From Limosilactobacillus sp. (lineage in GTDB: Bacteria; Bacillota; Bacilli; Lactobacillales; Lactobacillaceae), in assembly GCF_022651205.1 (NCBI RefSeq), contig NZ_JALCQI010000006.1, positions 1-58,378 on the forward strand: 58,378 nucleotides of DNA. Reading direction: 5' to 3'. Within the stretch, counting starts at the first letter, position 1. Every line of letters starts with the position of its first letter. The notes under the pieces are model-generated. The model made no database searches and had not been told where the DNA came from. It saw nothing but the letters and a program-made list of their open reading frames with translations. Positions 43,844 to 54,892 of this stretch are shown piece by piece. The position numbers and the translations under genes are program-made.

Positions 43844-44926
43844 TTGGCTGATCAACGAAAGGCAGCACTTGATGTTGCAATCCGTAAAATTGAAAAGAAT
43901 TTCGGTAAGGGCTCCATCATGCGGATGGGGGATGCTGCCGATATGAAAATTGCGACCGTTTCAAGTGGTTCATTGGCAATTGATAAAGCCCTTGGAGTAG
44001 GTGGCTATCCTCGTGGCCGAATTGTTGAAATTTACGGTCCTGAAAGTTCTGGTAAGACAACCGTAGCTTTACAAGCAGTTGCTGAAGTTCAGAGACAAGG
44101 TGGGACAGCAGCCTACATTGATGCTGAAAACGCATTGGATCCACAGTATGCAGAAGCATTAGGGGTTAATGTTGATGACTTACTTCTTTCTCAGCCAGAT
44201 ACCGGTGAAGAAGGATTGGAAATTGCTGATGCATTGATTTCTAGTGGGGCAGTTGACTTAGTTGTTGTTGACTCTGTTGCTGCTCTTGTTCCACGTGCTG
44301 AAATTGAAGGTGAAATGGGGGATGCCCATGTTGGTCTTCAAGCACGGTTAATGTCACAAGCATTGCGGAAGCTTTCTGGAGAAATTAATAAGACAAAGAC
44401 GATTGCCATCTTCATTAACCAGATCCGTGAAAAGGTCGGGGTAATGTTTGGTAATCCAGAGACTACTACTGGTGGACGAGCACTGAAGTTTTACTCAACT
44501 ATTCGAATGGAAATTCGTCGTTCTGAACAGATCAAGAATGGTACGAATGTTATTGGTAATCGCACCAAGATTAAGATCGTTAAGAACAAGGTTGCTCCTC
44601 CATTTAAGCGGGCAGAAGTTGACATTATGTATGGCGAAGGAATTTCTAAGACCGGTGAACTTCTTGATATGGCTGTTGAAAAGGATCTGGTTAAGAAGTC
44701 TGGAGCATGGTATTCATATGGCGACGAACGCATTGGTCAAGGGCGTGAGAATGCTAAAAAGTGGTTGGCTGAACATCCAAATAGCATGGCAGAACTAATG
44801 AACAAGGTTCGTGAAGCTTATGGTATGGCTCCATTAAAGGAAACTGATAAAAAGGATCAAGAGAAAAAGACAGCTCCTAAAGGAAGTTCCAAACAGGAAA
44901 CGATCGAAGAAGCAAGCAAAAAGTAA
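43844..44926 (+). CDS. recA: Recombinase RecA
   Basis: A 360-residue strand-exchange ATPase that also triggers LexA self-cleavage. Walker [10 protein letters not shown] is near residue 66, the MAW/L1 region follows [20 protein letters not shown]2 contains [21 protein letters not shown], and the C-terminus is acidic-lysine-rich and variable. It starts with TTG eight bases after AAAGGAGG. The SOS box and its own promoter make it inducible apart from cinA. Confidence 0.98.
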   Translation: MADQRKAALDVAIRKIEKNFGKGSIMRMGDAADMKIATVSSGSLAIDKALGVGGYPRGRIVEIYGPESSGKTTVALQAVAEVQRQGGTAAYIDAENALDPQYAEALGVNVDDLLLSQPDTGEEGLEIADALISSGAVDLVVVDSVAALVPRAEIEGEMGDAHVGLQARLMSQALRKLSGEINKTKTIAIFINQIREKVGVMFGNPETTTGGRALKFYSTIRMEIRRSEQIKNGTNVIGNRTKIKIVKNKVAPPFKRAEVDIMYGEGISKTGELLDMAVEKDLVKKSGAWYSYGDERIGQGRENAKKWLAEHPNSMAELMNKVREAYGMAPLKETDKKDQEKKTAPKGSSKQETIEEASKK

Positions 44927-44937
44927 TAATCTTTAAT

Positions 44938-44982
44938 TTAAAAGTGGAGAATTACCGTATTAGTAGTTCTTCACTTTTAATT
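44938..44982 (+). terminator. Terminator of recA
   Basis: TTAAAAGTG-AGAA pairs with GTTCT-CACTTTTAA around an 11-base loop, followed by an AT-rich stretch. Confidence 0.75.
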
Positions 44983-44995
44983 ATTAAAAGAATGG

Positions 44996-45024
44996 TTGAC
45001 ACCAATTAGTGGCAAGCTTAAAAT
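44996..45024 (+). promoter_or_regulatory. Promoter of rny
   Basis: A perfect TTGACA, 17 bases, TAAAAT, followed by an approximately 90-base leader. Confidence 0.8.
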
Positions 45025-45116
45025 TTAACATGTGTGATATTTAATTTATCATACGGTTAAATTAAACTAATTAATTGAACCAATAATAAAAATATAGTGA
45101 AAGCGGAGGTGAAATT

Positions 45117-46676
45117 ATGGAAGCTTTCGGCTTAGTTTTCGCCGCGCTTGCTATGGTTGTAGGTATTATTATTGGATATGCAATTCATAAGGTTTCAATT
45201 GAAAAGCAACTTAAGGCTGCAAACCAAAGTGCAGATCAGATTCTTTCTACTGCAAAGCAAGATGCAGCGACGGCAAAGAAAGAGGCTATTTTAGAAGCCA
45301 AAGAAGAAAGCCACCGTTACCGAGAAAGTGTTGAACAAGAACTAAAACAACGTCGAAACGAAGTCCAGAAGCAGGAGGATCGGCTCTTGCAACGGGAAAC
45401 TTCATTAGACCGGAAAGATGATGCTCTCGAAAAACGGGAAGGTGCTGTTGGTAAGCGTGAACATCGCCTTGAACAACAGACAAATCAATTAAAGGCATCT
45501 CAAGAAAAGGCAGATTCATTAATAGAAAAGCGGCAACAGGAATTAGAAAAGGTTGCCCAACTGTCACATGATGAAGCAAAGAAACGGGTTTTAGATCAAG
45601 TTAAGGAAGAGCTGAAGACTGAGCGAGCTGTCATGATTCGCGATAGTGAGCAGAATGCTGAATTAACTGCTGATAAGACGGCTAAAAAGTTAATCGTTGA
45701 AGCAATTCAACGAAGTGCTGCTGATGTTGTTTCAGAGGCTACTGTTTCCGTGGTTAACTTGCCAAATGATGATATGAAGGGCAGAATTATTGGTCGTGAA
45801 GGACGAAATATTCGGACCCTTGAGACATTAACTGGAATTGATTTAATTATTGATGATACTCCGGAGGCGGTTGTGCTCAGTGGATTTGATCCTGTTCGGC
45901 GTGAAATTGCCAAGATTGCCTTGGAAAAGTTGATTCAGGATGGGCGTATTCACCCAGCTAGAATCGAAGAGGCGGTTGATAAAGCTCGTCAAGAAATGGA
46001 TGCTAACCTGCGTGAGACTGGGGAGCAAGCACTCTTTGATCTTGGAATCCATTCAATGCACCCAGACCTAATTAAGACTGTTGGTCGAATGAAGTACCGG
46101 ACTAGTTATGGTCAGAACGTGCTTGATCACTCTATTGAAGTTGCTAAACTTGCTGGAATAATGGCAGCAGAATTGGGAGAAGATGTGACGCTTGCTAAGC
46201 GTGCTGGTCTTCTTCATGATATTGGTAAGGCTATTGACCATGAAGTTGATGGTTCACATGTTGAATTAGGTGTTGAATTAACTACTAAGTATAAAGAAAA
46301 CCAGGTAGTTATTAACACAATTGCTTCACACCATGGTGATGTCCCTGCTAAGTCAATGATTGCTGCATTAGTGCAAGCTGCTGATGCCATTTCAGGTGCT
46401 CGTCCGGGAGCGCGGAGTGAATCACTTGAACAATATATTCAACGGTTAAAGAAACTAGAAAGTATTGCAAATGACCATAATGGTGTCGACCATAGTTACG
46501 CAATTCAGGCAGGTCGTGAATTGCGGGTAATTGTTAAACCAAAGAAGATTTCAGATCTTCAAGCGGTTGCCTTATCCCATGATATTAAGCATGAGATTGA
46601 ACAGGAGCTTGAATATCCGGGTCACATTAAGGTAACAGTTATTCGTGAGGTTCGTGCGATCGACTACGCAAAGTAG
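45117..46676 (+). CDS. rny: Ribonuclease Y
   Basis: A 519-residue membrane-anchored endoribonuclease that starts mRNA decay. An N-terminal span ([20 protein letters not shown]) is followed by a long coiled coil (about 30-200), a KH domain with [15 protein letters not shown] near 222 and an HD domain with [17 protein letters not shown] near 365. The order and length are typical. GGAGGTGA precedes the ATG. Confidence 0.97.
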   Translation: MEAFGLVFAALAMVVGIIIGYAIHKVSIEKQLKAANQSADQILSTAKQDAATAKKEAILEAKEESHRYRESVEQELKQRRNEVQKQEDRLLQRETSLDRKDDALEKREGAVGKREHRLEQQTNQLKASQEKADSLIEKRQQELEKVAQLSHDEAKKRVLDQVKEELKTERAVMIRDSEQNAELTADKTAKKLIVEAIQRSAADVVSEATVSVVNLPNDDMKGRIIGREGRNIRTLETLTGIDLIIDDTPEAVVLSGFDPVRREIAKIALEKLIQDGRIHPARIEEAVDKARQEMDANLRETGEQALFDLGIHSMHPDLIKTVGRMKYRTSYGQNVLDHSIEVAKLAGIMAAELGEDVTLAKRAGLLHDIGKAIDHEVDGSHVELGVELTTKYKENQVVINTIASHHGDVPAKSMIAALVQAADAISGARPGARSESLEQYIQRLKKLESIANDHNGVDHSYAIQAGRELRVIVKPKKISDLQAVALSHDIKHEIEQELEYPGHIKVTVIREVRAIDYAK

Positions 46677-46681
46677 AAATT

Positions 46682-46710
46682 TGAGACTGGGTGAATCCCG
46701 GTCTTTTTAT
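46682..46710 (+). terminator. Terminator of rny
   Basis: GAGACTGGG pairs with CCCGGTCTT around a short loop and is followed by TTTTTATT. Confidence 0.85.
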
Positions 46711-46754
46711 TACTTTAAAAATAATATGGCATAACATGTTCAGCCTAACCTTCC

Positions 46755-46783
46755 TTGCACTTAGATTGCGCAAAAAATATAAT
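46755..46783 (+). promoter_or_regulatory. Promoter of mutS
   Basis: TTGCAC, 17 bases, TATAAT, 69 bases before the GTG start. Its minus 35 box begins at the edge of a 16-base sequence shared with the repeat at 28646-28850. Confidence 0.75.
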
Positions 46784-46851
46784 AAATAAAGTGTAAATTG
46801 GTAAAAAAGACGTTATAAACTAATAGAGAATAATTTACGGGGTGAAATTAG

Positions 46852-49497
46852 GTGGCAAAAAAAACGACACCAATGATGCAACAATACCAAAAAGTTAAGG
46901 ATCAATATCCAGACGCATTCTTATTTTATCGTCTAGGGGATTTTTACGAACTTTTTAATGACGATGCGATCAAGGGTGCGCAGTTACTTGAACTGACGTT
47001 AACAACCAGAAATCATAGTGCTAAAAACCCGATTCCAATGTGTGGAGTTCCTCATCGGGCAGTAAATAGCTACATTGATGTTTTGATCGATAAGGGTTAC
47101 AAAGTTGCAATTTGTGAACAGATGGAAGATCCCAAAAAGGCCAAGGGGATGGTTAAACGAGCAGTTACCCGATTAATTACCCCGGGGACCCAAATGGATT
47201 TGAATGGTGAGCAAGCTAAGAGAAATAATTATTTGGCAGGGGTTATCCGTCAAGATAATCATTATTATTTAGCATATACTGATTTGTCGACTGGAGAACT
47301 CAAAACCACTGAATTTACTAGTGAAGACGAGCTCATCAATGAATTAATTAATTTGCAAAGTCGAGAAGTGGTTCTTGATGACTCGGTTGAGGAGAGTTTT
47401 AAGGACCAACTTACAAAACGGAACATTTTGCAATCTCACCAGCCAGAGATCGTAAAAGAGGCCGAGGTTAGCTACTTAACCCAAGATTTAACGGATAAGG
47501 GACAACAAAGGGTCGTTTCGCTGTTAGTTTCATATCTTTTGACAACCCAAAAGCGTTCTCTTGCTCACTTGCAGCGGGCGGTTTCATATCGACCTAGTTC
47601 CTTTATGAAAATTGACCATTATTCAAAGACCAATCTTGAGTTATTAACCAATATGCGGAGTGGTAAACGTCAGGGAACATTAGCTTGGTTGCTTGATGAA
47701 ACCAAGACCGCGATGGGAAGCCGATTATTAAAGCGGTGGCTCGATCGGCCATTAATTGATCCAAAACAAATCAGTGCTCGTCAGGATAAGGTTCAGGAGC
47801 TCCTTGAACACTACTTTGAGCGAAACAATATTCAGCAGGAATTAATTAAGGTTTACGATTTGGAACGTCTTGCTGGCCGAGTAGCGTACGGCAGTGTTAA
47901 TGGTCGTGACCTGATTCAGCTAAAAACATCCCTGCTCCAGGTTCCAAAAATTAAATATACTCTGGAAACACTAGATGCACCTGCTTTTGCTGACTTGGAG
48001 AAACGCCTTGACCCGTTAAGTGACGTTGCCTCTTTAATCGAGAAATCAATCGTTGAGGATCCGCCGATTAGTGTTACTGATGGTGGAGTAATTAAGGATG
48101 GTTATGATAAGCAGCTTGATGAATACCGTGATGCAATGAATAACGGGAAGCAATGGATTGCTGATTTACAAAAACATGAACGTGAAGTCACGGGAATTAA
48201 TAACCTTAAGATTGGCTATAACCATGTCTTTGGTTACTATATTGAGGTAACTAAGGTCAATTTAAGCAAGATCCCTCGTGATCGCTATGAGCGGAAGCAA
48301 ACATTAGTAAATGCTGAACGTTTCTCGACTCCTGAATTGAAGGAAAAGGAAGCATTGATATTAGGGGCTCAAGAGAAATCAACGGCATTGGAATATGATG
48401 TCTTTGTTAAGATTCGTGAGGCTGTAAAGGAACAAATCAAACGACTCCAAAGTTTGGCTCAGGCCTTATCTGAATTAGACGTTTTACAAAGCTTTGCGGT
48501 GGTTAGTGAAGATTACCATTTTGTTCGGCCAACAATGAATACGGGACATGTTCTAAAGATTAAGGATGGTCGTCACCCAGTTGTTGAAAAGTTTATGGGT
48601 CACCAGGAATACGTTCCTAATGATGTCTTGATGGATGATTCTACGGACATCCTCCTTATTACGGGACCAAACATGTCAGGTAAGAGCACCTATATGCGTC
48701 AACTGGCTTTAACTGCAGTTATGGCACAAATGGGGTGCTTTGTTCCGGCAGAGCGAGCAGAATTACCAATTTTTGACCAGATCTTTACCCGGATTGGGGC
48801 AGCTGATGACTTGATTTCTGGTGAAAGTACCTTCATGGTCGAAATGATGGAAGCTAACAATGCGCTAATTCACGCTACCGACCGAAGTTTGATCCTGTTC
48901 GATGAAATTGGACGGGGAACAGCGACCTACGATGGAATGGCACTTGCTCAGGCAATTATTGAGTATATCCATGAACACTTACGGGCAAAGACCCTCTTTT
49001 CAACCCACTACCATGAATTAACCGCTCTTGAAACGACTTTAAAGCGGTTGAAGAATGTTCATGTTGGTGCAACCGAGAAGAATGGGGAATTGGTTTTTCT
49101 TCATAAGGTGAGTGCAGGCCCAGCAGATAAGTCATATGGAATCCATGTTGCTAAGTTAGCCGGAATGCCAGATGAGTTGCTTAAGCGTGCTGATCAGATT
49201 CTTAGTTCACTTGAGAAGAAGGACGTTAAATTGCCAACAATTTCCGCTTCAAGTGATCAGCAAAGTGAAGCAAATAAGGTTAGTGAAGAGCCTGCCAAAC
49301 CGATTAATCAAGTGTCAGCTGAAGCGCCAGTAATTGACTCCAATGGCCAAGTTGAATTGTTTAAGGCCCCTACCCCAAAGCCAAAGGATCCGGTGGCTAC
49401 TAAAATTGTTAAACAGCTAAGGGAACTTAACCTAATGGGGATGACGCCAATGGATGTTATGAATCAAATTTATCAATGGCAACAAAAGTTAAAGTAA
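46852..49497 (+). CDS. mutS: DNA mismatch repair protein MutS
   Basis: An 881-residue mismatch sensor. The mismatch-binding wedge is visible as [15 protein letters not shown] near residue 25 (Phe-x-Glu motif in the YEL segment), and the ATPase domain has [13 protein letters not shown] near 606, [16 protein letters not shown] near 685 and FSTHYHEL. The extended C-terminus carries a serine- and proline-rich linker and a short helical end. It starts with GTG after GGGGTGA. It heads the mutS-mutL-ruvA-ruvB run. Confidence 0.97.
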   Translation: MAKKTTPMMQQYQKVKDQYPDAFLFYRLGDFYELFNDDAIKGAQLLELTLTTRNHSAKNPIPMCGVPHRAVNSYIDVLIDKGYKVAICEQMEDPKKAKGMVKRAVTRLITPGTQMDLNGEQAKRNNYLAGVIRQDNHYYLAYTDLSTGELKTTEFTSEDELINELINLQSREVVLDDSVEESFKDQLTKRNILQSHQPEIVKEAEVSYLTQDLTDKGQQRVVSLLVSYLLTTQKRSLAHLQRAVSYRPSSFMKIDHYSKTNLELLTNMRSGKRQGTLAWLLDETKTAMGSRLLKRWLDRPLIDPKQISARQDKVQELLEHYFERNNIQQELIKVYDLERLAGRVAYGSVNGRDLIQLKTSLLQVPKIKYTLETLDAPAFADLEKRLDPLSDVASLIEKSIVEDPPISVTDGGVIKDGYDKQLDEYRDAMNNGKQWIADLQKHEREVTGINNLKIGYNHVFGYYIEVTKVNLSKIPRDRYERKQTLVNAERFSTPELKEKEALILGAQEKSTALEYDVFVKIREAVKEQIKRLQSLAQALSELDVLQSFAVVSEDYHFVRPTMNTGHVLKIKDGRHPVVEKFMGHQEYVPNDVLMDDSTDILLITGPNMSGKSTYMRQLALTAVMAQMGCFVPAERAELPIFDQIFTRIGAADDLISGESTFMVEMMEANNALIHATDRSLILFDEIGRGTATYDGMALAQAIIEYIHEHLRAKTLFSTHYHELTALETTLKRLKNVHVGATEKNGELVFLHKVSAGPADKSYGIHVAKLAGMPDELLKRADQILSSLEKKDVKLPTISASSDQQSEANKVSEEPAKPINQVSAEAPVIDSNGQVELFKAPTPKPKDPVATKIVKQLRELNLMGMTPMDVMNQIYQWQQKLK

Positions 49498-49507
49498 GGT
49501 GGCATAA

Positions 49508-51502
49508 ATGGGAAAGATCCATGAATTAACCAATGTCTTAGCGGATCAGATTGCTGCTGGGGAAGTGATTGAGCGTCCCGCATCAATCGTTAAGGAATTA
49601 GTTGAAAACTCACTGGATGCGAATAGTAAAAGAATTGATATTATTGTCGAAAATTCTGGATTGGATAGCATCAGGGTAATTGATGATGGTTCCGGAATTG
49701 CGGAAGATGACGTAAAGATCGCGTTTAAGCGACACGCAACTAGTAAGATCTCAACTCGTCGTGATCTATTTAAGGTCCAAACGATGGGCTTTAGAGGTGA
49801 AGCTTTGCCAAGTATCGCTTCGGTAGCTGACGTGACTTTAACCACTGCCACTTCAGGAAGTACCACTGGTTCGCTAATTCATATTCATGGTGGCGAGTTA
49901 GTGGATTTTAAGCCAGGACCAGCGCGTCAGGGAACTGATGTGATTGTTCGTGAACTATTCTTTAATACACCTGCCAGGTTAAAATATTTAAAATCGCCAC
50001 AAACTGAATTAGCACGGATTACTGATATCGTGAACCGATTGGCATTAGCTAACCCGCAAGTGGCGTTTAGTCTTACCCATAATAATAAAGAACTATTCAG
50101 AACTGCAGGTAACGATAACCTCCAACAGGTTGTTGCGGCAATTTATGGCATTCAAGTTGGTAAAAAGATGTTGCCATTTGCGGGAGAGGATAATGATTTT
50201 AAAGTGTCTGGTTTAGTATCGTTACCTGAACTTACCCGGGCATCGCGTCAATATATTACGATCACGATTAATCATCGTTACATTCGCAATTTTGAATTAA
50301 CGAAGGCCATTATTAACGGCTATGAGTCAAAATTAATGGTTGGTCGTTATCCGATTGCGGTTTTGAATATCCAACTTGATCCGGTACTGGTTGATGTTAA
50401 CGTTCACCCAGCTAAGCGGGAAGTCCGTTTGAGTAAGGAACCGCAGTTAGCGTCCCTAATTGCCAAGGTGATTCGTCAACGAATATCAACCGAAAATTTG
50501 ATCCCCGATGTGGATGCACAACAGTTTATTCCTGATGAACCAACTGTGGATGATTTGGAACACCAATTAAGCGAGGCGGCTAGGCAATATACAACCCCTA
50601 GTGATGATTTTCAGCATTCATCTTCACCAGTCAGTGGAGTAAGTAATGGAGGGCCGGCCGCTGCGGATGCTAGTGATAGTATCGTTCGCGAGCCAGTTGT
50701 TATTCACCAAAAGGATGAATTGACCGGTTCTCAAATGCAAGAATTTGACCGTCGTTACCAGGATGAAAACATTGCGTATCCATTTGGGAGACCAGACGAA
50801 CAGGCTCCCCAAAAGCCGGCTAAGGCAGAAAATATCGAGCTGGACGTCCGGGATAAAAGTGACCAATCGCAAAAAAGGTTTCCTGATTTGCAATACATTG
50901 GCCAGCTGCAGGGGACTTTTCTTCTTGCGCAGGCAGGGGATGGCCTGTATATTGTTGATCAGCATGCCGCTCAGGAACGGATCAACTATGAACGATTCCG
51001 GAAAGAGATCGGTCAGGTGAGTGATGATCAGCAGACGTTTTTGGTACCTTTAGTACTAAATTATTCAACCGTTGATGCAATGACGATTACGCAGCACCTT
51101 GACGTTCTTGAAGCTGTTGGCCTTCACCTGGAATCATTTGGACCAAATAGTTTTATTTTGCGTTCTCACCCAACCTGGTTTGCGGAAGGGCAAGAGGAAG
51201 CAACTGCTAAAGAAATGATTGAATGGCTAATTAATGATGGTAAGATTTCAGTTCATGACTTTCGCCAACGAACCGCAATTATGATGAGTTGTAAGCGAGC
51301 AATTAAAGCGAACCATCACCTTGACGATCGTGAAGCCAAAGCGTTATTGTGGCGGTTGCCAGAATGTGAAAATCCGTTTAATTGTCCCCATGGACGGCCA
51401 GTTACGGTGCATTTTAATGATCGGGATTTGGAAAAAATGTTTAAACGGATTCAAGATTCTCACGTTCCGTTTGCTCAGGACTTTGATGAACATGAATTTT
51501 AA
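49508..51502 (+). CDS. mutL: DNA mismatch repair protein MutL
   Basis: A 664-residue GHKL ATPase. The N-terminal motifs are [22 protein letters not shown] (17-38), IDDGSGI and [16 protein letters not shown] variable linker covers about residues 340-460 and the C-terminal dimer and endonuclease-like domain follows, including [11 protein letters not shown] near 490 and the cysteine-containing [12 protein letters not shown] near the end. It starts 11 bases after mutS with AAGGTGG and is coupled to it. Confidence 0.97.
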   Translation: MGKIHELTNVLADQIAAGEVIERPASIVKELVENSLDANSKRIDIIVENSGLDSIRVIDDGSGIAEDDVKIAFKRHATSKISTRRDLFKVQTMGFRGEALPSIASVADVTLTTATSGSTTGSLIHIHGGELVDFKPGPARQGTDVIVRELFFNTPARLKYLKSPQTELARITDIVNRLALANPQVAFSLTHNNKELFRTAGNDNLQQVVAAIYGIQVGKKMLPFAGEDNDFKVSGLVSLPELTRASRQYITITINHRYIRNFELTKAIINGYESKLMVGRYPIAVLNIQLDPVLVDVNVHPAKREVRLSKEPQLASLIAKVIRQRISTENLIPDVDAQQFIPDEPTVDDLEHQLSEAARQYTTPSDDFQHSSSPVSGVSNGGPAAADASDSIVREPVVIHQKDELTGSQMQEFDRRYQDENIAYPFGRPDEQAPQKPAKAENIELDVRDKSDQSQKRFPDLQYIGQLQGTFLLAQAGDGLYIVDQHAAQERINYERFRKEIGQVSDDQQTFLVPLVLNYSTVDAMTITQHLDVLEAVGLHLESFGPNSFILRSHPTWFAEGQEEATAKEMIEWLINDGKISVHDFRQRTAIMMSCKRAIKANHHLDDREAKALLWRLPECENPFNCPHGRPVTVHFNDRDLEKMFKRIQDSHVPFAQDFDEHEF

Positions 51503-51519
51503 AAGAGGAGTGCAAGAGA

Positions 51520-52122
51520 ATGTATGAATACCTGACAGGATTGGTCACGATGGTAGAACCTCGTTATATTGTAGTGGAGGTTAATGGCATCGGATACCAA
51601 TTGTTAGTTGCTAATCCTTACCGTTACCATGTTGATAAGCAAGAAAAGGTAACGGTGTATGTTTACCAGGCAGTCCGGGATGACGACATTTCATTGTTTG
51701 GTTTTAATGATCAAGATGAAAAACGATTATTCCTACAATTGATTAATGTTTCTGGAATTGGTCCCAAGAGCGCTTTAGCAATTTTGGCCAATCCGGATCA
51801 TGAAGGCTTGATTAACGCAATTGCTAATGATGATGTTAAGTATTTGACAAAGTTCCCTGGGATCGGGAAAAAGACTGCTTCGCAAATCTGCCTGGATCTT
51901 AAGGATAAAATTGAACGATTATCTTCAAACGAAAATAATCTTTTAAAACCGTTAGCACCTGAAAATGCATCTGTTAATGGAGAACTGCAAGATGCATTAG
52001 AAGCATTGAACGCTTTAGGCTACAAGGAGCGAGAAGTTAAACGGATTAAGAAGGAATTGGAGAAAGAGGATGCAATGTCTACGGAAGAGTATCTTCGTCA
52101 TGCGCTAAGATTACTAAACTAA
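51520..52122 (+). CDS. ruvA: Holliday junction helicase subunit RuvA
   Basis: A 200-residue junction-binding protein. It begins [30 protein letters not shown] (OB fold) and has two helix-hairpin-helix motifs, [16 protein letters not shown] and [19 protein letters not shown]. The C-terminal domain III ends in [19 protein letters not shown] precedes the ATG. It sits between mutL and ruvB in one operon. Confidence 0.97.
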   Translation: MYEYLTGLVTMVEPRYIVVEVNGIGYQLLVANPYRYHVDKQEKVTVYVYQAVRDDDISLFGFNDQDEKRLFLQLINVSGIGPKSALAILANPDHEGLINAIANDDVKYLTKFPGIGKKTASQICLDLKDKIERLSSNENNLLKPLAPENASVNGELQDALEALNALGYKEREVKRIKKELEKEDAMSTEEYLRHALRLLN

Positions 52123-52137
52123 AGGAGGGTGGTTGAA

Positions 52138-53154
52138 ATGGCAGATCAGGAAGAACATCAGATTGTTTCTGGTAAGACAACGGGAAAAGAAGAAGCGGCA
52201 ATTGAATTAACCCTCCGTCCGCAAACATTAGCTGATTATATTGGTCAAACCAAGATAAAACATGAACTAAGCGTTTATATTAAGGCCGCTAAGGAACGTG
52301 AAGAAGCATTGGATCATGTTCTTTTGTATGGGCCACCAGGTTTAGGAAAAACTACATTAGCGATGGTGATTGCCAACGAACTAGGCGTTAATATTAAGAC
52401 CACAAGTGGGCCGGCAATTGAAAAGTCGGGAGATCTTGTTGCCTTATTGAACGAGTTAAAGCCGGGTGATGTTTTATTTATTGACGAAATTCACCGCTTA
52501 CCAAAAGTAGTTGAGGAAATGCTGTATTCCGCAATGGAAGACTACTATATTGATATCGTGATTGGTGAAGGTCCAACGGCACACCCCGTTCATTTTCCTT
52601 TGCCACCGTTTACTTTAATTGGGGCAACTACCCGTGCTGGAATGTTATCTGCACCGTTGCGGGATCGTTTCGGGATTGTGGAGCATATGAGCTACTATAA
52701 CCAGGACGAATTAACTAAGATTATCTTTCGTTCCGCTAAGATTTTTCAAACAAAAATTGAGGATGAAGGAGCACATGAATTAGCGTTACGGTCACGAGGG
52801 ACACCTCGGATCGCTAACCGTCTATTAAAACGAGTCCGTGATTTTGCTCAAGTTGCTGGGAAAGACTCAATTGATTCATTAAGTGTCCAACAGGCACTTA
52901 AATTGCTTCAAGTAGACGATCAAGGCCTCGACGAGATCGACCGCAAGCTTCTTTTAACAATGATTAACTATTATCATGGAGGCCCGGTAGGTTTAAAAAC
53001 GATTGCCGCAAATATTGGTGAAGAAAAATCAACAATTGAGGAAATGTATGAGCCATACCTCCTTCAAATTGGTTACTTAACAAGAACTGCACGAGGAAGA
53101 ATGGTGACAGCAGCGGCATATGAGCACCTTGGATTAGAATATCCAACAAAGTGA
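52138..53154 (+). CDS. ruvB: Holliday junction branch migration ATPase RuvB
   Basis: A 338-residue AAA+ motor that drives branch migration with RuvA. Motifs are [12 protein letters not shown], Walker [12 protein letters not shown] near 62, Walker [11 protein letters not shown] near 108, the [19 protein letters not shown] sensor and arginine finger region, and a C-terminal winged helix ([30 protein letters not shown]). The ATG at 52138 lies nine bases after AAAGGAGG; a GTG at 52129 is too close to that site. Confidence 0.98.
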   Translation: MADQEEHQIVSGKTTGKEEAAIELTLRPQTLADYIGQTKIKHELSVYIKAAKEREEALDHVLLYGPPGLGKTTLAMVIANELGVNIKTTSGPAIEKSGDLVALLNELKPGDVLFIDEIHRLPKVVEEMLYSAMEDYYIDIVIGEGPTAHPVHFPLPPFTLIGATTRAGMLSAPLRDRFGIVEHMSYYNQDELTKIIFRSAKIFQTKIEDEGAHELALRSRGTPRIANRLLKRVRDFAQVAGKDSIDSLSVQQALKLLQVDDQGLDEIDRKLLLTMINYYHGGPVGLKTIAANIGEEKSTIEEMYEPYLLQIGYLTRTARGRMVTAAAYEHLGLEYPTK

Positions 53155-53161
53155 GGCTATT

Positions 53162-54187
53162 ATGGATAAGTACTTTAAAATTGACCATTCTACCGGTAAC
53201 TTACGGACTGGGAAGCTATCTACTGGTGACTTAACTTTAGCAACACCACTGCTCGTCCATTCGGGGAAGACAGTTCAATATTTACGTCCAGATGAGATCT
53301 GGTCAACTAATACGAAGGCTCTTTTTTATGATCCACTTATTCTTGCGGAAGATATAGGAACAGGCAATCTAAATAAACTACCTAATTTACGTCAGTTACT
53401 TGGCTGGCGGGGGACCTTGTTTACAACTTCTGGAGCAAGTGAAGTTGCCAAACTGGCTAAGTCACGTGGTTACAAGAGTGATGGGGTTAATTTTCGGCTA
53501 CCAGGTGAAGGTCAGCTAATTCACCTTTCTCCTGAAGAGGCGGTTCAGCTTCAAGAACAATTAGATGCAAACATTGGTGAACGACTTTATCGGGACGTAG
53601 ATTATTACGCTCCAGTTGATGATTTAGCAGCCGGTGTAGAGTTAACAGGACGCTGGAACTCGACATTAAGCAAGAATAATTTTCTTTTACCAGTTACTGG
53701 TGGTGGATTAAAAGGATTTCATAAGCAGAGTGTTGATTCACTAGCCGGACAACAGTCACTGGGATACATTATTACCCAGACACAACAAATTGATTCACCT
53801 GCGGAGATAAAACGAAACCTTTCTGTAGTGACTAGTATGTTACCGTCGCAGAAATTACGGGTAACGAAAACAAGGGCGAGTTTCGAACATTTGGTAGCCG
53901 CATTATCTTCAGGAATTGATATTATATATTCCGACGTGGCAGTTCACGAAGCGGTGATGGGAAATGCGTTGGTAGCTAGTGGAAAGCGGCTTAACTTTGA
54001 TCATGCCCACTTTGCTAATGATCAAGAACCGCTTGATTCAGAGTGTCGGTGCCCAATATGTACTGGTCATTACTCTCGAGCTTACCTTCATTACCTTGCC
54101 AAGACTAACTCGCCACAGTATATAGGTTTAATCTTGCAGCATAATTTGTTTTGGCTAAACCACTTTGTTGCTGATTTTCGTTCGTAA
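53162..54187 (+). CDS. Degenerate tRNA-guanine transglycosylase (TGT)-like protein
   Basis: A 341-residue protein that aligns with queuine/preQ1 tRNA-ribosyltransferase along its length (TGT is usually about 380). The C-terminal zinc site is intact: C295, C297 and C300 in CRCPIC, then SRAYLHYL and H327 in QHNL. The catalytic parts are not. The DSGGFQ motif with its aspartate reads TTSGAS at 88-93, the nucleophile segment usually FDCVxPTRxARNG reads YSDVAVHEAVMG at 256-267, and the FDECPPYP and IVQGG blocks are gone. The frame is open and the gene has a normal start seven bases after ruvB, so it looks selected, not decaying. In related bacteria queA and tgt sit here, between ruvB and yajC; no queA is present. 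It is probably non-catalytic; its role is unknown. Confidence 0.8.
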   Translation: MDKYFKIDHSTGNLRTGKLSTGDLTLATPLLVHSGKTVQYLRPDEIWSTNTKALFYDPLILAEDIGTGNLNKLPNLRQLLGWRGTLFTTSGASEVAKLAKSRGYKSDGVNFRLPGEGQLIHLSPEEAVQLQEQLDANIGERLYRDVDYYAPVDDLAAGVELTGRWNSTLSKNNFLLPVTGGGLKGFHKQSVDSLAGQQSLGYIITQTQQIDSPAEIKRNLSVVTSMLPSQKLRVTKTRASFEHLVAALSSGIDIIYSDVAVHEAVMGNALVASGKRLNFDHAHFANDQEPLDSECRCPICTGHYSRAYLHYLAKTNSPQYIGLILQHNLFWLNHFVADFRS

Positions 54188-54288
54188 ATTAATTGATTTA
54201 GGATACGATTATCCCTAGTAGTGAGTAGCTTTTTGCCGTATTTTTTGTTAAAGTTAGACTTGAAGAATTTTGAAGGGATGGATATTTA

Positions 54289-54738
54289 GTGAACGGGTTA
54301 AACTTTTTAAACATTGGTGCCGCATCAAGTAGTGCCAGCAGTTATTCTGGATTGATCTTGATCGTCCTAATGATTGCTTTAATGTATTTCTTTATGATTC
54401 GCCCACAACAAAAGCAACGGAAGCAACATCAAGATATGATGAGTCAGTTGCATAAGGGTGATGAAGTTGTCACAATTGGTCGGATGCACGGGAAGATTGA
54501 TTCAATTAACCGTGAAGACCGGACCGTAACTTTGGACTGTGAAGGAATTTACTTAACTTTCGATATGGTCGCAATTGCAAGGGTTATTAAATCGGCTGAT
54601 GCAGAAAAGACTGAAGATAAGGCTAGTGAACCTGCTGAAAAGAAAGAAGCTAGTTCAGAAACAAAGGAAGAATTAGCTGCTTCTGATTCATCTAAGGATG
54701 AGGAACCAGCATCTGATGCTGATAGTGACGAAAAGTAA
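54289..54738 (+). CDS. yajC: Preprotein translocase accessory subunit YajC
   Basis: A 149-residue protein with one membrane span (SYSGLILIVLMIALMYFFMI), the conserved RPQQKQRKQHQDMMSQLHKGDEVVTIGRMHGKI block and a long, acidic alanine-, serine- and glutamate-rich tail from about residue 103. YajC associates with SecDF-SecYEG. The core family length is about 100, so the tail is an extension common in lactobacilli. It starts with GTG after AAGGGATGG. Confidence 0.93.
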   Translation: MNGLNFLNIGAASSSASSYSGLILIVLMIALMYFFMIRPQQKQRKQHQDMMSQLHKGDEVVTIGRMHGKIDSINREDRTVTLDCEGIYLTFDMVAIARVIKSADAEKTEDKASEPAEKKEASSETKEELAASDSSKDEEPASDADSDEK

Positions 54739-54809
54739 TTGACACGTATGGCAAAACGTGGGACACTTTTAAAGAATGTTATTGCAAGCCTTTTAGTTTG
54801 TGATTTCAT

Positions 54810-54832
54810 AATGGCAATGGTTCATTGCCATT
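54810..54832 (+). terminator. Stem-loop between yajC and gnd
   Basis: Perfect ten-base arms (54810-54819 and 54823-54832) with a three-base loop. No T run follows, so it may be a weak terminator of yajC or part of the gnd leader. Confidence 0.5.
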
Positions 54833-54892
54833 ATTACTATTGAGTGTTGCATTTTCGCTCATCACGACTGTAAAACAGGAGGGAATTTTAGA

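Noticed and set aside
53162-54187. Calling this gene an ordinary queuine tRNA-ribosyltransferase (tgt)
   Set aside because: Length, zinc site and locus fit, but the catalytic aspartate motifs are absent, so a plain functional call would mislead.
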